Assembly: GCF_018446385.1 (NCBI RefSeq) | Contig: NC_055989.1 | Location: forward strand, 131,963,004 to 132,027,003 | Origin: Zingiber officinale | Taxonomy: Eukaryota > Streptophyta > Magnoliopsida > Zingiberales > Zingiberaceae | Reading direction: 5' to 3' | Length of the DNA stretch: 64,000 nt | Shown here: positions 1 to 13,609 of the stretch, in pieces | Layout of the letters: each line of letters opens with the position of its first letter | Numbering within the stretch: the first letter of the stretch is position 1 | Notes under the pieces: generated by a model | Told to the model about the DNA's origin: nothing | Seen by the model: the letters and a program-made list of their open reading frames with translations, nothing else | The model's database searches: none | Program-made: the position numbers and the translations under genes

Positions 1-295
1 GATTTGGGTATAGAGGCTGGTTTGGTAAAATCCTATCCATATCCGACCCGAATACCCTATTAAATTATAATACATATAATATTTTTTCTTAAAAATTTGA
101 TAAATATCCATAGCTTCATCGAAATTGACAATTTGTAGTCGGTAATAGGATATTTGGGTAGGGTATGGATATTCAATACTCTAACAACTATGGGGATGAG
201 AATGAAAGTTGAATACTCGATGGAGTGAATATAATAAACGGGGACGAGGATGGAGAATATGGAATCTGAATATTCGACCCATTGTCATTCCTAGT
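1..295. repeat. Fragment of a dispersed repeat with GGGTATGGATATTC-type motifs
   Basis: The segment repeats variants of GGGTATGGATATTC and ATATTCGACCC and closes with CATTGTCATTCCTA near 290. That resembles the end of plant nonautonomous DNA elements whose terminus reads TAGGAATGACAATGGG on the other strand. The other end lies before the window, so no target duplication can be checked. It sits upstream of, or in an intron of, the TT9-like gene. Class is inferred from style only. Confidence 0.3.
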
Positions 296-1069
296 GTGCT
301 CGACGTTGCACCGTGCCCAGGGATTGTAGAATTGAGATATTGCATTTTATGATACTCATTTCATTTTTTTTTTATGATCTCAATCATGTGTGACTATTAT
401 ATTTTATAATAAATTTTTTATATAAATCAAATAAATAAAAAATAATATAATTATTTTTTTTAGTAAACTCTGAGTTTAAATTATTATTAAATTTAGAATG
501 AAATTAGTTTAATATATTAATATATTAAAAATAAGATAATTAAGTTGGACACTTAAATATTTTAAAAACTCAGAATGATGAGAATTAATAATTTTTAAGC
601 TATATTGATTAATAAATCGATTTATACATAAAAATTCATGTAAAAATTTGAATAATTATATTGAAATTGACCATTATTAATACTTATATACCTTAAACAG
701 AATTAATCAATCAAATCTAGAAAAATCATTTGGATCACAAATCAAATTTTAAGATGATTTTTAATCAATTATTCCTTCAAGACCATTATAAGTTGTGAAA
801 CATTCTAAATAGAAATTTTATCCTTGTATTTAAAGAGTTAATTTTAATAAAAAAATTGGTCAAAATTATTTAATAAATTAGAATGTAATCATTGTGTCAA
901 TTTTAAAATATAAACTAATTTACAAATTATCTACTGCATTCAAAAAAAAAAATTGAGAATTTGAGCTACAAAATATCCTAACTTGAATATCAAAATATTT
1001 GAGTCCAAAAAGTGTTTTAAAATATGAGCCTATAAACAAGCGAGTATAAACAAACTCATAAACGATCCC

Positions 1070-1300
1070 ATAAACAAGCTCATATATGATTCTAACCATG
1101 AACATTGTTCACAAACATTGTTCATGAACATTAACAAGCCGAACGCATATGTGTTCCAACTTGTTCATTTATCTTATCGAGCTGTTCAAGCTTGTTTATT
1201 TAAGTGACTTTATGCATATTGAACGAACATAAATGAGCGCTTATTAAGTCGAACACTAAGCTTGTTCACGAATGCTTGGTTCATTTACAACCCTAACTGT
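1070..1300. repeat. Dispersed repeat rich in TTGTTCATGAACA motifs
   Basis: Short inverted motifs built on TTGTTCA/TGAACAA recur, and the segment ends with TTCATTTACAACCCTAA, the reverse of a TAGGGTTGTAAATGAA terminus often seen on plant hAT-like nonautonomous elements. The left end and a target duplication were not found. The rest of 300-1470 is AT-rich, with no exon recognised. Confidence 0.35.
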
Positions 1301-1471
1301 TTTGACATTTTGAATCATTGAATTTGTGTCCTAGCATGCATGTGTCAAAGAGATCTTCTAATAATGATTTTTTTTATAAAAATAAATCTTATACTACCTC
1401 CTCATTACCTATCCTATGTTTTTTGATTGGTAGTAATTCTTTACTTTTATAATCACATTTTGGCATTGCAG

Positions 1472-4400
1472 GGAGCTATTGCTATCATATATAATTCATG
1501 GGGATGAGTTGCAAGTTTTGGGCTCATTATGTCTTCTGGCTACCTTGCTGCAGACAAAAGGTTATATTGGTACCAAATTGTTTTTTTCTTTCATTTGGTA
1601 TCATCATGGGTTTTAATCAAGTTAATATTGCCATTATGATAGAATTAGATGAATCAGTGCTGGATGGGCTTGGAATTCTTCCTCAAAGAAAGCAACACAA
1701 GAAGCTGCTGCTTGTAAGTATTGACACTTCGATTGCAGTTTTATCATCTTGATTCTCATTTGTTTTATTTTCCTATCGTGGCTAAATATTATATAGCAGC
1801 TTAGCTGTTTTAAGCCACTGATTACTTAGCTATTCAAGCTCCGAAAGAGCAAAAATGTTTGAGATTCCTGAAGGAAAAATGTTAACTATTTAGCCACTAG
1901 TTGGAATCTACCAAATACCATCTCTTTTACTAAAGGAAACTGTAAACTTGATGTGAAATGTTATTATCTACAGCGACAACATATGATAAAAAAATCTCAA
2001 TTATACTATAGCTAAAAGGTAACGATATGTATTATGTCCTGCAGCAAGCTTTGGTTGGTGAAGACAATGGGGAGGAGCAATTGTTTTCTTCAACCTGCAT
2101 GCCAAAAGATAATAGGAGCACTGAACTTGAGAGTTTCCTGCTAAAACTTGAGGTTTTTTTTTTGACTTGTCTTCCAGCATTTGGACATATTAGACAACTC
2201 TTGCTAAGATTAATCTTTTATTGATTATTTTGAGTTGGGACCAAAATAGCCACCATTATTGTTTTTCCCCCTTCCCCTTCCCCTCACCTCCCCTCTTTAG
2301 AGTCGACTGCTTGAATCTTACCCTCCATTGAACTCTATTGTATATCAATATTAACACAAAAATTTAAACACCTTCAAGTCGAATATATTTCAACCCTTTT
2401 AATCACAGAATTTGCTAGTCGTCTTTGAATATTTAAATATTTTCTCAACCTATTTTCTCTCATTTTGTCATATATTCAAGCTACACCTAATTGCTTTTGG
2501 AATTAGTATTTTTTTTTTTAAAAAAAAAACTTATCTTTTTTGATAACCCCACACTTCTACTTTAACATTCTCACTTATGTTATATGTTATCTTTATACAA
2601 TATGATTATTTTTTCCAAGAAAAATTAGGCTACTAGATTGGCAACATTTTGGATGAACTTGGTGGTTTGGTGTCATAAGCTTTATCTCTATTCTCTGTTC
2701 TTATGCTCTGTGACACTTTCCAGAGTGATCTTTCATTGTGAAATGGGCTTGAGGTTTTTAACGGCTTTGTAAATTATTTGGACCAAAATGGATAGATACC
2801 TGAATAACAAACTATTTTTCATGAAATTGCTTTAAACAGTCAAATATCCCACAGGTATCTCTTCTAATTTTTCTCTGCTTTGTAATTTTTTCTGGTTATC
2901 TTCATTAGCAATGGCGTGGCATACTGTGGTAGCCTGCCCTCAGCATAGTAAGAACACAAAGTTTATGATGCTGAAGCATAGCATGTCAGCCATCTGTTGT
3001 CATGTATGTAATGAATTACAATATAGGCATGTCAATTCTTTATTTTGATCTATCTACCCATTTATTCATAATACATTTTGGTTTGGAGTAATAGTGCTAT
3101 TTTCCAGTATGGAATCTAATAACCGACATGCATTCAATACTCCAAATCACAAGGACAGATTGTTCGGATCCAGCTGTATGATGTATACATTTTTTTACTA
3201 GATACTTATAGTTATTCTTGGATAGCTAGAAATCATAAAAAATAATAATTTGGATTTTTAAAAAAAAATTGAAATACAAAAGCACAACTGAAGCATTAGG
3301 ACTTTACATCCTAGTACCCTACTACTCATAAACCAAGTGCTAATTAGAATAAACTATAGTTTTTTTAGAGAGACTTTATACATTGATATGAAAAGATTGG
3401 GCAAAAATCGAAAGGGCACCCCAAATTAAGAGAAACACCATATTAGCGCCCCTTTTTCCCCTTTTCCAAAAAAATCAATTCAATGCCCTTCCCATGATTT
3501 TATCCCGAAAATATTTCTGGATTTAGCGTTGTTGTAGAAGCTACCGAGTAGCTGTGTAGAAGTTAACTGGTAGCTGCTACACATTGTAAAAGCTACATGC
3601 TAGCTTCTACACTCTCAATCATGATTAGAATATATTCATTTGAAATGTAACAAATGTCACGGAGTCTACATGTTTGTTTTGCTCGTTGAAATATTATTTT
3701 AACCAAGTTATCATTCAGAGAAGCAAAATCAAAATGATATAAAGTCACCGTTGCAACTAGCTTCTACGTTGTACCTTGTAGAAGCTACATGTTAGCTTCT
3801 ACACAGTTGATCGTGATCAAAAAATGTTCATTTGAAAATGTAGCGAGTGTCATGGAGTCCCCATCGTTTGTTTGCTAGTTGAAATATTGTTTTAACCATG
3901 TGATCACTTAAAGAAGCAAAATCAAAATATATAAAATATTGTTGTAGAAGCTAGCAACTAGAAATTGTAAAAGCTAGTTGCTAGCTTCTACACAGCCGAA
4001 TGATCAGAAAATGTAATGGTATTTTGAGTTAGGCACCCATTTAACTTTAAGTGAAAATGGGGCGCCCATCTGACGATTTTGCAGATGATGGACGCCCTTT
4101 TGATTTTTGGCCAAAAGAATTTTTGAAGTACTAATAGACTACAGTACTCATACTAGTTAGAACAACCCGTAACTTATGAGTTGTCACACGTAATGCTAGC
4201 CAACACAATACATAGAGTGAAGTGAATACATCCTTGTGAAAGGATCCAGTTAGCTATAGGTCATATTATATAATATTGTTAAAGATATTCAGATTGATGA
4301 ATATTAACTACTAATCCAACCAAGTTTGGACATCTTAACAGACATGAGCAGAACCATGTGGTTAGGTCATCTATTAAATTAATGTAGTTTTTATCATATA

Positions 4401-7400
4401 AACTTTGGTGACTTGAAATAAAACCTGTTTACAAACTATATATTAGAAGACTAACTAAGAAAGTTCTTTTAACTTGCTATTTACTGCTACCCTATTCTAC
4501 TAGAATGGTTGATGTCGTTTTATTTGTTTTCACAGGATGAGTATGGGTATCATGCCAAATGCAACGTAAACCCCAAAATGCATAGATATCAGGTAAAACC
4601 ATTGCTTTTTACTGATTCTTTCTTCCTTATTCATTGAATGATTTTCTATATGAATATACCACTTTAATTTCCTTGAATTTAGAGGTTGAATACCAAATGT
4701 GGTTAGGAAAACTTGCAATGTTGAACTAATATATTGGCTAGCTACCCTATTGTTATAAGGGCAATGCCAACTGTTTCCTAGCTCTGAATTGCCCAATAAT
4801 TTTTGAATGACAAAAGTTCATTTTTCCATATGACAAAATTTTGCCACATTCAAGAGGTGCCTTATGTGTATCCAAACCTCTGATAGGCTGTAAAGCTATT
4901 TTGAATTAGATGGAATGCTTTCTTGTTGTATAGGACTTTCCCTGAATTTTTTAGTAATATTTGGATTAGGCAAAAGTTCAAATATCTGTGCAATAATTTT
5001 TCCACATACAAGGTGGTGCCTTATGTCTATTCATTAATCTGTGGTAGGCTACGAAACCCGATAAATATCCTTTTTCTAAAATGTAGTATAACTTTACATT
5101 GAAACATAACTAAGTCTTTTAAAATAACTAGCAGTTTATGTGGCGGTTTTCCATTTGTAGGTACTTGATGCATTAGTAAGTCTTTTCTTCCGGTCCAATA
5201 TATCTGCAGAGATACTATGGCTTGGTGGTTGGCTCTTAAGGCAGCTTATTCCTCATGGCGAGGGAGAATTTGCTTCTCCTCATCTTAGCCGACTCAAGGT
5301 AGTTCTAGTTTTCTTATGAATTCTTCATGGTTCTTGATATCAGTGATGCACTTGTTGCATAATCTATCTGATTTTTAGATATGCTAGGATTTTTTTTCTT
5401 TATGTGAGATGTCCAGTTATTGTTTGCAAACTAGTAGGTACTTTCATAAATTTATTTAGTTGTTAGGAGGAATTATCTAGTTAATTGCGGCTTTGATATG
5501 ACATTGTAGCCATTACTTCCTGCTAATTCATCCTTTTGTGAGGCATCTGCATTGATGATGATTTTCATCTTTTCATAGTGTTCAAATGTTAGAAATAAGA
5601 TGGCATGATTTTTTACTACTTTCCTTTTCAAGTTCCTACAAAAAGTTCTAATCATTTGCACAGACTTGTTTGCATTATGTAACCTGTTTTTTTTAATGTT
5701 TTTCTAAATCATTTTCTTTTTGAGATATTTACAAATTTTCAACTTAAATTTTTGACTGGATCATAAATCATTCATTATTTCATTTTCTGCTTTACCCTAT
5801 CCTGGCAAACCTCTATGGTTGACCATAATAGCAGCATGAATTGAACCTAAATATAATAGAACACAGACCACCCTTTTACTTTGGAGTCACTGCACATTCA
5901 GTTGTTGAATTGTTCCTTTTCCTTAGTTTATGGAATGTAAGTCCTGCATATAGGATTCACACAAGTTGTATACAAGCAATCTTTTTGAGGAAGTTAAGGG
6001 AGCTTGGTGCGATGCACTCATATTTGTCCTTCAAGACACATGGAAAATATGCAAACGAGGTAATTGTCTGCCCTACCATAAATTGCTCGATTGTCATTTG
6101 CTGGCATATATTGGATTCATGATTTATTTCCTCATCTTACTAATCAGTACTTGAAGCTTCCTCTCCCTCAAAAGACTCCAAATTCATACTCTCGCCATCA
6201 CAAGGATGTTCTTCTGGAGATTAGATTTAAATTTCACTTGTTTTAATTCTGATCCGTAGGTACATGAATTAATTCCTGAGAGAGTGGTTAATTTGTATTT
6301 TTATATAAAGGCTTTGCATATATGTTTATTCATGTAATAGCATTTCAGGTGAATCCTCTCTTGGTGCTGCTGAAAGAATGTGCAAGATGGTCAAGGTTGT
6401 TATTTTCTGAAGTCATTCTATAAATTTTGGTGTTGCTAATATCTCTTTGTTTCTGTTCTAGTAGATTCATACACTGTCATTTGCAGGTAATTTGCCATGA
6501 TACAGGTTTTGATCAAATAATTTATGGTTATTTTTTAAAGAAACCCCCTATTTGTTCTGTTTTGGAAATGGTTGATTTATTCTGGCTATTTGTCTATTGT
6601 CACTTGTTTGATAAAAGGATTTAAGATGAGGAGGACAATATGATTAGATGAACAAGGACTTAGCTACAAATAAAAATATTATTGATATCTTGTTTATAAA
6701 TTTAGGTTATATGTGAGCTGAAGTTATATATAATTTCTACATATTTCGGTTTCAGATGTTAGGATTTGTTACTGATGTTGTACATGAAGTCTTTAAGGCC
6801 AGATATTTGTCCTAATTGGTCCATAATGTGAATTTTCAGGTTTTTGTTCTTCTACGCCAACTTCTTGTTTTCTCGCTAGGTGGAACCTTATCTGATCTAC
6901 CCAATATACAATCTTCACTCGTTTCTCTAGAAATATCCAGAGCCAAAACTTCAGGTTTAGATGCTGTAGTACCAAACCCTGGTTCTGAAATTTGCCTAGG
7001 TATGCTGTTACATAGTTTTCTCTTCCATAAATTTCATGGTCTGTGTTCATTTATGTTGTTGGTTTTTCCAGTTGATGCAATACCTTGCAGAATAGCATTT
7101 GAGAGAGGCAAAGAGCGTCACTTCTGCCTCTTAGCGATATCTAGAGGAACATCTGGGTGGATTCTTCTTGCCCAAGAATCACCTATCAGGCAGCAAGGTG
7201 GCATTGTTCGTGTCGCAGCACCGTTGTCCAGTTCTGATGTATGTATTCTTAACTCGGAAGTATCATATGCTATTGAAATTATTTCCATGTTGGTGATTTA
7301 CTTTCCTTGAAGATATAAAAAGGCCCACATAAAACATATCTCGAATCATTTGCAGTTTTGTTTGAGTTTGAGAACATAATTCTATTTCCTGTGGGCAAGA

Positions 7401-7812
7401 ACGTTAGAAATCATCTTAGCTTCATTTCAGCAGTAGTAGTGTTTACTGTTTACCACATGATAGAAAGTTTCATTTAGTAGAATTATTGTCCATAACTGAC
7501 TTATTAGCCTAGATGAATTTGAATTAGTATTTTATCTTTTAACTTCAGCCAAAAATCGACGAAAAACATCCAAAGTGGTTGCATTTGCGCATCCGACCTT
7601 CCACTTTGCCATTTTTGGATCCTGCAAGATCTGATTCTTTCAACAAAGGGAAAACAAAAAATTTGATCGATGGACGATGGACACTAGCATTTAACGATGA
7701 GGAAGCTTGCAAAGCTGCGGAGGCAATGCTCGTGGAGGAGATAAATTTGCAACGAAGCGAGGTGGAAAGAAGGTTGATTCGTTTGCTCTATGCGGATACA
7801 ACAATCGACTGA
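1472..7812 (+). CDS. TT9: TRANSPARENT TESTA 9 / CLEC16A-like membrane-trafficking protein (5' partial)
   Basis: Eleven exons were placed by homology and GT-AG signals: 1472-1560, 1643-1713, 2045-2152, 4536-4592, 5161-5298, 5954-6059, 6148-6207, 6349-6395, 6840-6999, 7072-7238 and 7549-7812. Phases agree throughout; the donor at 6208 is weak. The product reads like the middle and C-terminal parts of plant TT9/GFS9: LGILPQRKQHKKLLLQAL, then VLDALVSLFFRSNIS, GGWLLRQLIPHGEGEF, VDAIPCRIAFERGKERHF, and a last exon with LHLRIRPSTLPFLDPA and GRWTLAFNDEEACKAAE. In Arabidopsis this peripheral Golgi protein supports vacuolar trafficking and flavonoid pigmentation of the seed coat (family knowledge). The N-terminal FPL-type region should lie before the window, because nothing coding is seen from 1 to 1470. 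All placed exons are open. The gene converges on the kinase gene downstream. Confidence 0.82.
3399..4112. mobile_element. MITE-like nonautonomous DNA transposon in an intron of the TT9-like gene
   Basis: The ends are inverted: left GGGCAAAAATCGAAAGGGC, right (reverse complement) GGCCAAAAATCAAAAGGGC. The flanks AAAAGATT (3391-3398) and AAAAGAATT (4113-4121) look like an imperfect 8-9-bp target duplication, which fits hAT or MULE insertion. Inside are repeated TAGCTTCTACAC and GTAGAAGCTA arms and two diverged direct units of about 185 bp (from about 3600 and 3790). There is no coding capacity. The family is unassigned. Confidence 0.6.
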
Positions 7813-8068
7813 AGGCGCGAAACCATTCTATGCACTTGCCAACTCGGTGCTCAGTTTCTTTTGTACTAGACTGCACTGAAGCAATCATAAGCCGCTTCTT
7901 CGACCCTGTAGAGTTCGAGCCATTTGATGCGATTCTTTGTAAATTATTCGGTGAGTTTCACTTTCAAATTCTGTAGTCCACATGTTCTTACATATCCATT
8001 GTAAAAACCAATCCTTACAGGGAAGCCAGTCGTTGTATTTAGATAGATAAAGTTTGTAATAGAGAATC

Positions 8069-8074
8069 AATAAA
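8069..8074 (+). terminator. Candidate polyadenylation signal of the TT9-like gene
   Basis: A canonical AATAAA lies about 260 bases after the TGA at 7810-7812, in an AT-rich tail, before the convergent kinase gene ends at 8358. Position and motif are the only support. Confidence 0.4.
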
Positions 8075-8357
8075 ACTTAGTCAATGAACTGATACACACA
8101 ATTTCGTTAAAGAATATTATATGTTTGGCGACTACGTTCATCTCCCGCATAGAAACCCATGCTGGATGAAGTACACTAATAGTTGCCATAGGGACTCTTG
8201 TTATAGGACCAGACTCAGCAGTTCTTACCATCTTACGATGACATGTTCGCGTACCCGTTAAAACCGTGTCTTTCTTGGCCCATCAGCGGATCACTCATCG
8301 CATCCTACAAGAAATTCTCAACGATGATCAATCAGAAGATTCAGAACTCTAGTAAAT

Positions 8358-11247
8358 TCACATTCTTGTTTGTTTTGATGCGATGAAATGGTTCACCTGA
8401 TGAGAAATTTGACAGCCAGGAGAGCCATCCATCGGAGTCCTGATGGGGAAGAAGACGAAGTTGCAATCTCCTAGCGCCCTCAGCCGGTTCAATTCCGGCA
8501 GAACTACCTTCTCCAGATCCGGCCGGTCCTTCCGCCTGAGCTCCGTGCACTTGAGTGCTATCTCGGCGTAGCGCTGCGCCTCGTGGACGGGCCAATCGGC
8601 CACCTCCGGGTCGAGCATGGATTCGAGCTCCCCGCGCTCGATCGCGCGGCTGACGTGGTGGGTGAGCCCCATCGGCGGCTTGGCGGTGATGATCTGCAGC
8701 AGCATGACGCCGAGGGAGTAGATGTCGGACTTCACTCCGAGCATCCCCGTCTGCTGGTACTCCGGGTCGATGTAGCAGAAGGTGCCGGCGGTGGAGGTGA
8801 CGCGGTACTGCGTCACGCTGTCGGCGACGGAGGGCGGCACGAGACGGGCGAGCCCGACGTCGCCGATCTTGCTGACGTAGTTCCGGTCGAGAAGGATGTT
8901 GGCCGGCTTGAGATCCCTGTGAACGAGCGGCTCGGGCTTCATGCGGTGGAGGAAAAGTAGCGCGGTGGCGATCTCAGCGGCTATGCGGAAGCGGTACTGC
9001 CAGGGGATCGCCGGCGTGTTGCCGCGCCGGAAGAGGCGGTCCTCGAGGCTGCCGTTGGCCATGTACTCGTACACGATGCAGCCGTACTCCGGACAGGCGC
9101 CCAGCAGCAGCACCATGTGCGGGTGGCGGATGCAGCTCAGCACTTCGATCTCCTGGTGGAACTGCGACCGCCCCTGGGCCGCGTCCGGCCGGAGAACTTT
9201 CACCGCCACTGCCGTGTGGTCCAGGTGACACTTGTACACAGGCCCGTAGCCGCCCTCCCCGATCTTGCGCCGGTCGGTGAAGTACTCCGTCGCCACCTCG
9301 ATCTCATTGATCGTGTACTTCCGATACCGCAAATCATGGCGCATCGGTCCGATCGAGTCCCTCTCCGACGACTCCTTGATCGCTTTCATCTCTGCAGTCA
9401 CTCTCTTCCTCGCTTCCAGCTCCGCGATGCGGTTCTCCGCCTGCCCCGCCTCCTCCATGGCTTTGTACCTCGTTTTCTCCCTCTCGGCCGCTTCCTCTGC
9501 CACATTGACTTCGTGAACCTTCTTCTCCTCCTCTATCTTCCACTTCTGCAGCTCCCTCGCCTATTCATTTCGCCCAAATCACGAAGCTTGAATCAATCTT
9601 CTGAACAAAAGGGGGGGAAAGTTCATTTTGCCCTAAAAATCACCTTTTGATTGGCCGTGTTTGCTTCCTTGCAGGCGTTGTTGTACATATCCATTGTATG
9701 CTTCAGCTCCAGCCTTAATCTCTTCATCTCTTCTTCCACTTCTTCCTGCAAACCAATCGAACAGATCCCCTTTTCCTCATCCGATTCATTCAGCTTAATC
9801 TTTCCTACAAACCCCCGAAAAACGAACGCTTACCATTTGCGACGACGATGAGGTTGCGGTGCTGGCCTGCGAGGCGTAGGAGAACTCATTTCCGGTGGAG
9901 TAATCCACCGACTTGAGCGGCGTCGGGACCGACTCGAAGCTGCGATCTAGGCCGTCGGATCCATTTGATAACCTCGGAGGCAAGGCCTGTTCGAAGCTCA
10001 CCCGCCCGCCGGAGCTCACGAAGGATATGTCGGTGTCCGACGACGTCGAAATCTCGGCGTACGACTTCGCCGTGTATCCTCGCAACCCTCTTGTGAACGG
10101 TGACCTATTTTATCGATATTCCAAGAAATTAAATTAAATTAAATTAAATTTTAAAATTATTTTTTTACAAATATGCAATTATCTCCCTTCTAATTCTATT
10201 ATTTACCGTATCGAATCGTTGTGACGCAAATTGTAACTCTCTTTCCCGGGCTCACTTTGTGCTACAAGAGTGAAATTGTTTTATGTAAGCGTGTGAAATA
10301 AATAAATAAATAAACAAACAAAAAATTCCAAAAATAGAAGGCTAACCTTTGGGAGTTAGCAAACTCCGGCGAGGGGTCATGCTATCGACATTGAGAGGGG
10401 GCTTCAGGCTCATCGAGTTTTGAATTTGAGCCCGCAAGGGAGAGGTGGTCGGAGCCGACCGAACCGCGTTCCGCATGCCTAACACTTTCCCCTTCGATAT
10501 AATGACCACCGTGCAAAAGTCAGGTGCGCCCTTGGTGATGTGGGTTGACAAATCGGGACTTTTGAATCTTCTAACATATCGCAAAATCAAACACATAATT
10601 CACATAGCAAAATGACTAAATTTTATAATTTAGCACGACATTTCTTTCAAAATTAAAGTTAAGCCAAGTGTATTACCTCATAAATCCACTCTTCGCCGGA
10701 GCGCCAAGCACCAATTTCTCTATTGCCACTTGTGCTACAAACTCCGTTATAGCCTTGGCCACGTCACAGTCTTCGAGCAATATATCTTTGCATGTTATCT
10801 ATCAATTAAAACGTTAAATTATTTCTTAGGGATATTTTCATCCCCGAATAAAAAATAATGAAAAAATGAGGGGTTAGAAAGTGAGTTATGAGATTACATC
10901 TTTCCGAGTACAAAAGCAACGAAATGGAAGGAAAATTTCCTTCATTTGTTGATCCATTGGCTCTTTGTAGCTACCTTCTTCGTCTAGAGTTACATGAGAT
11001 TTAAAGAACAATGCAAGATAAAGAGGCTTTCGATATCTTTGAATGATCTCGTGTACGATTTGAAATACTCACTCGGGGTGTTAGTGATCTTGACGTGGAT
11101 GAGAATGATGGTCTGGCCCCGGGTGAGAAGGTTGTCGATCGTCCATTTGAGAGCGTATTGGCTTCCCTTATTCTTGTTGATGGCTACCGCGACCAATGAA
11201 GATCCAACGTCTTTGTCGACTTGAGTCGAGTGCTTGTTGTTATACAT
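8358..11247 (-). CDS. USP-domain receptor-like cytoplasmic kinase, U-box-less
   Basis: Seven exons on the minus strand: 11247-11073, about 10974-10898 (start could be 10977), 10798-10677, 10570-10347, 10087-9834, 9745-9644 and 9560-8358. Phases agree and give about 718 aa. Order: an N-terminal universal stress protein domain (SLVAVAINKNKGSQYALKW; then THITKGAPDFCTVV at about residues 130-145), a Ser-rich linker, a charged coiled coil (KWKIEEEKKVHEV onward), and a Ser/Thr kinase with GEGGYGPVY at about 419, catalytic HRDLKPANILLD at about 532 and DVG instead of DFG at about 552, as is usual in this plant family. Related PUB35/51/52 proteins add a C-terminal U-box; here the frame stops about 40 residues after LPELNRLR, so it matches the U-box-less members. 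Substrates are unknown. The first ATG (11247) was chosen because the USP strand follows directly. The long last exon is strikingly GC-rich. Confidence 0.85.
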
Positions 11248-11793
11248 CTTATTCAAAGAAGAGTATTTTGTCTCTTTTTTTTCTTGCTTAATGGATGCGA
11301 TGTTAGAATTTTATAGTATAGAGGAAGAAAATTTTATAGTGTTCGAACTTACTTACCTACCGCTCTTCCCTCCCCTCCTTCATTTTAGGGACTACTTTTT
11401 TTCTATATTTAGTTTAAATATTTGTTTCCTTTATCACTTTATATTAAATTTGGCAATATAGTATTTATGGCATCAAATTTTAAACAATATAAAAAAAGAG
11501 AGAGGCCGTGATTCAAAGATTTCGAATCACCATACAATTTATAGATATTAATAGAAAACGAGCAATTTCAAGAACAAAAGGGTGGAATTGGGATAATTTG
11601 TAGAAAAATGAGTCCCCTTTCGATAAAAATGTCTTTTTTTAATGATTTAGATAAAATGAGGGTCTAAACTGATTTAGGAGACGAGCTAACTTTAAAATCA
11701 CTTTAGCCGTTAATAAGTTAAGCCCGGAACCTATACCCGAACCTTGAATCTGGAACTGGAGTCTTTGTAGTATCTCAATCGTTGCGACGACCA

Positions 11794-11841
11794 GCGTCGG
11801 CATCGGCATCAGCATCGGCATCGGCATCGGCATCGGCATCC
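11794..11841. repeat. GGCATC hexanucleotide microsatellite
   Basis: About seven near-perfect tandem copies of GGCATC, one with an A variant. The Met-Pro repeat reading frame over it on the minus strand is a by-product of the repeat. The surrounding 11250-12290 is AT-rich, with no gene recognised. Confidence 0.85.
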
Positions 11842-12295
11842 TCCGTCTAGGTTTCGGCCAACGTAGAGGAAGATGGCGGGCGACTGGAAGACTTCGGGAG
11901 GAGAGCATCTAGATGGAGGGGGAAGATTTTAAGTCTGGTTTACTTTGAGGTGAGGTGAGAACAGAAGGGGAAGGTAAAAGGAGCGACGTATTTTACTTGG
12001 TGATAGAATGAGTCAAGTCGTTCCTGAATTGTCTTTGAATGACTTGGTCAAAGTTAAACTTATGTCGACTCGTCCAATCTCGAAACTATTAAATACAAAT
12101 TCGAAGGCTTGTCGAGTCCTATCAAGTTATGTTATATATAATCTATATTTTTTATTTTTTTTATTGTAAATATTGAACAATTTAATTAATGGTAATTATT
12201 ATAGTTAAAATCTTAAAATTTGACAGTTTACTTTCACAAGCATCACCCCATTATTATTGTTTGATTTATTGTAAACTTACTTCTATGTTGGTTTT

Positions 12296-12566
12296 GTCTC
12301 GAGCTCGAGCTCGAGCTCGAGTTTGGGTTTGAAAGTTTGATTTTAATTCAATTTTTTCAAACTGAACTCAAACTTATGACTAGATGATTGAGCCGAGTTT
12401 GAGCTCAAATTTGTAAGCTTAATTAAACTCGAGCTCAAGCTCGAGCTAAGCCTTTTTATTTTTATTTTTGAGCTCAAACTCGAATTAGGATCAACTCGAG
12501 CTCAAGCTAGGATCAGCTTTGAGCTCGACTCAGCTCGAGCTTTACACAGCTCAATTACAACCCTGC
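12296..12566. repeat. GAGCTCGAGCTC-rich dispersed repeat
   Basis: Dense GAGCTC/CTCGAG palindromic motifs, closing with CAGCTCAATTACAACCCTG, which resembles a hAT-like nonautonomous terminus on the reverse strand (CAGGGTTGTAATTGAGCTG). The left boundary was not found. From here to about 13600 the DNA is AT-rich and shows no gene. Confidence 0.4.
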
Positions 12567-13609
12567 TTAATGGATTAACCCTTTGTTTAATTAAAAGGAT
12601 GGAAAATAAAATTAAGGAATATTTTTATCCGTGGAAAGTTTTACTTTATTTACTGACGCATTTTTTTTTAAAATACTCAATTCGCATACTTGATGCTTAT
12701 TTTGTATCGATGCTCATACTCGTTTGCTCGTCAAATCGATTGTTATAATATAATAATCAACTAGCTAATAGATTTAAAAAATTTAAAATGATATGAAATC
12801 AAATCTTATATATTTGTCTAATTCTTTTAATTATATATATTCTTAAAATTAATTGATGTATCGTATTGAAAATAATAAATTTATTATCATAAACATTTTT
12901 TAAAAACTTTTATTAATTTTTTAATCCATCATTACATTATAGCAACAGATTAATTACTCTTCATGCAAGCCAAAAATTACTCTACATTAGGAAATTACTC
13001 TACATTATAATATCGGGTATGAGATATGAATATTTTCAAAATTACTTATATAATTTAGACAATATAAAACTTAAATTACATGAAAATGAAAAAAAAATGA
13101 TTAATCAAACTAGTAACGTCGAGCTTAGGTGATCGATCTGATTTTACGAAATTTTTTCATCAGGCACTAGGATAAATCGGGAAGCGTTCACAGTAAACAG
13201 ATAATATTCTTTAATTGCGTGTCTAATTCAAAGGAACTACATGAAAATAAAGGATCATCCTTTCGTGAATGATTTTAAAGAAAATTTCAGGTCTGAATTG
13301 GATGGGAAGTCTGAAATTAAAAACAAGAAGAACATAATTATATAAATATTTTTTTATCATAATAAAATTACCATCCACTAGTTCGGATCTCTAGTTCAAA
13401 ATTTCTGATCCTCTTCCTAGTGAATAGATGCTACTTTTCAATGAATTCATTAAAAAAAATGAGGATTTTTATTTTTTTTACCTTATAAATATATTTAATG
13501 ATATCTTTTCTTAACTTTTAGATTTTCACTTTTATTTTTAGATAGAAGCATTTTAGATTTTTATTTTTTATTTTTTTGGGATAAATTGATGAATTAAATA
13601 TAAAAAAGG

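Noticed and set aside
8358-8480. Missing U-box as a truncation of the kinase gene
   Set aside because: Plants have a normal group of USP-kinase proteins without a U-box, and the frame ends naturally after the kinase domain.
8583-9650. Long plus-strand frames opposite the kinase exon
   Set aside because: They are antisense shadows caused by the GC-rich third positions of the kinase gene; their products look like no known family.
11639-11908. Met-Pro repeat protein on the minus strand
   Set aside because: The frame is produced by the GGCATC microsatellite.
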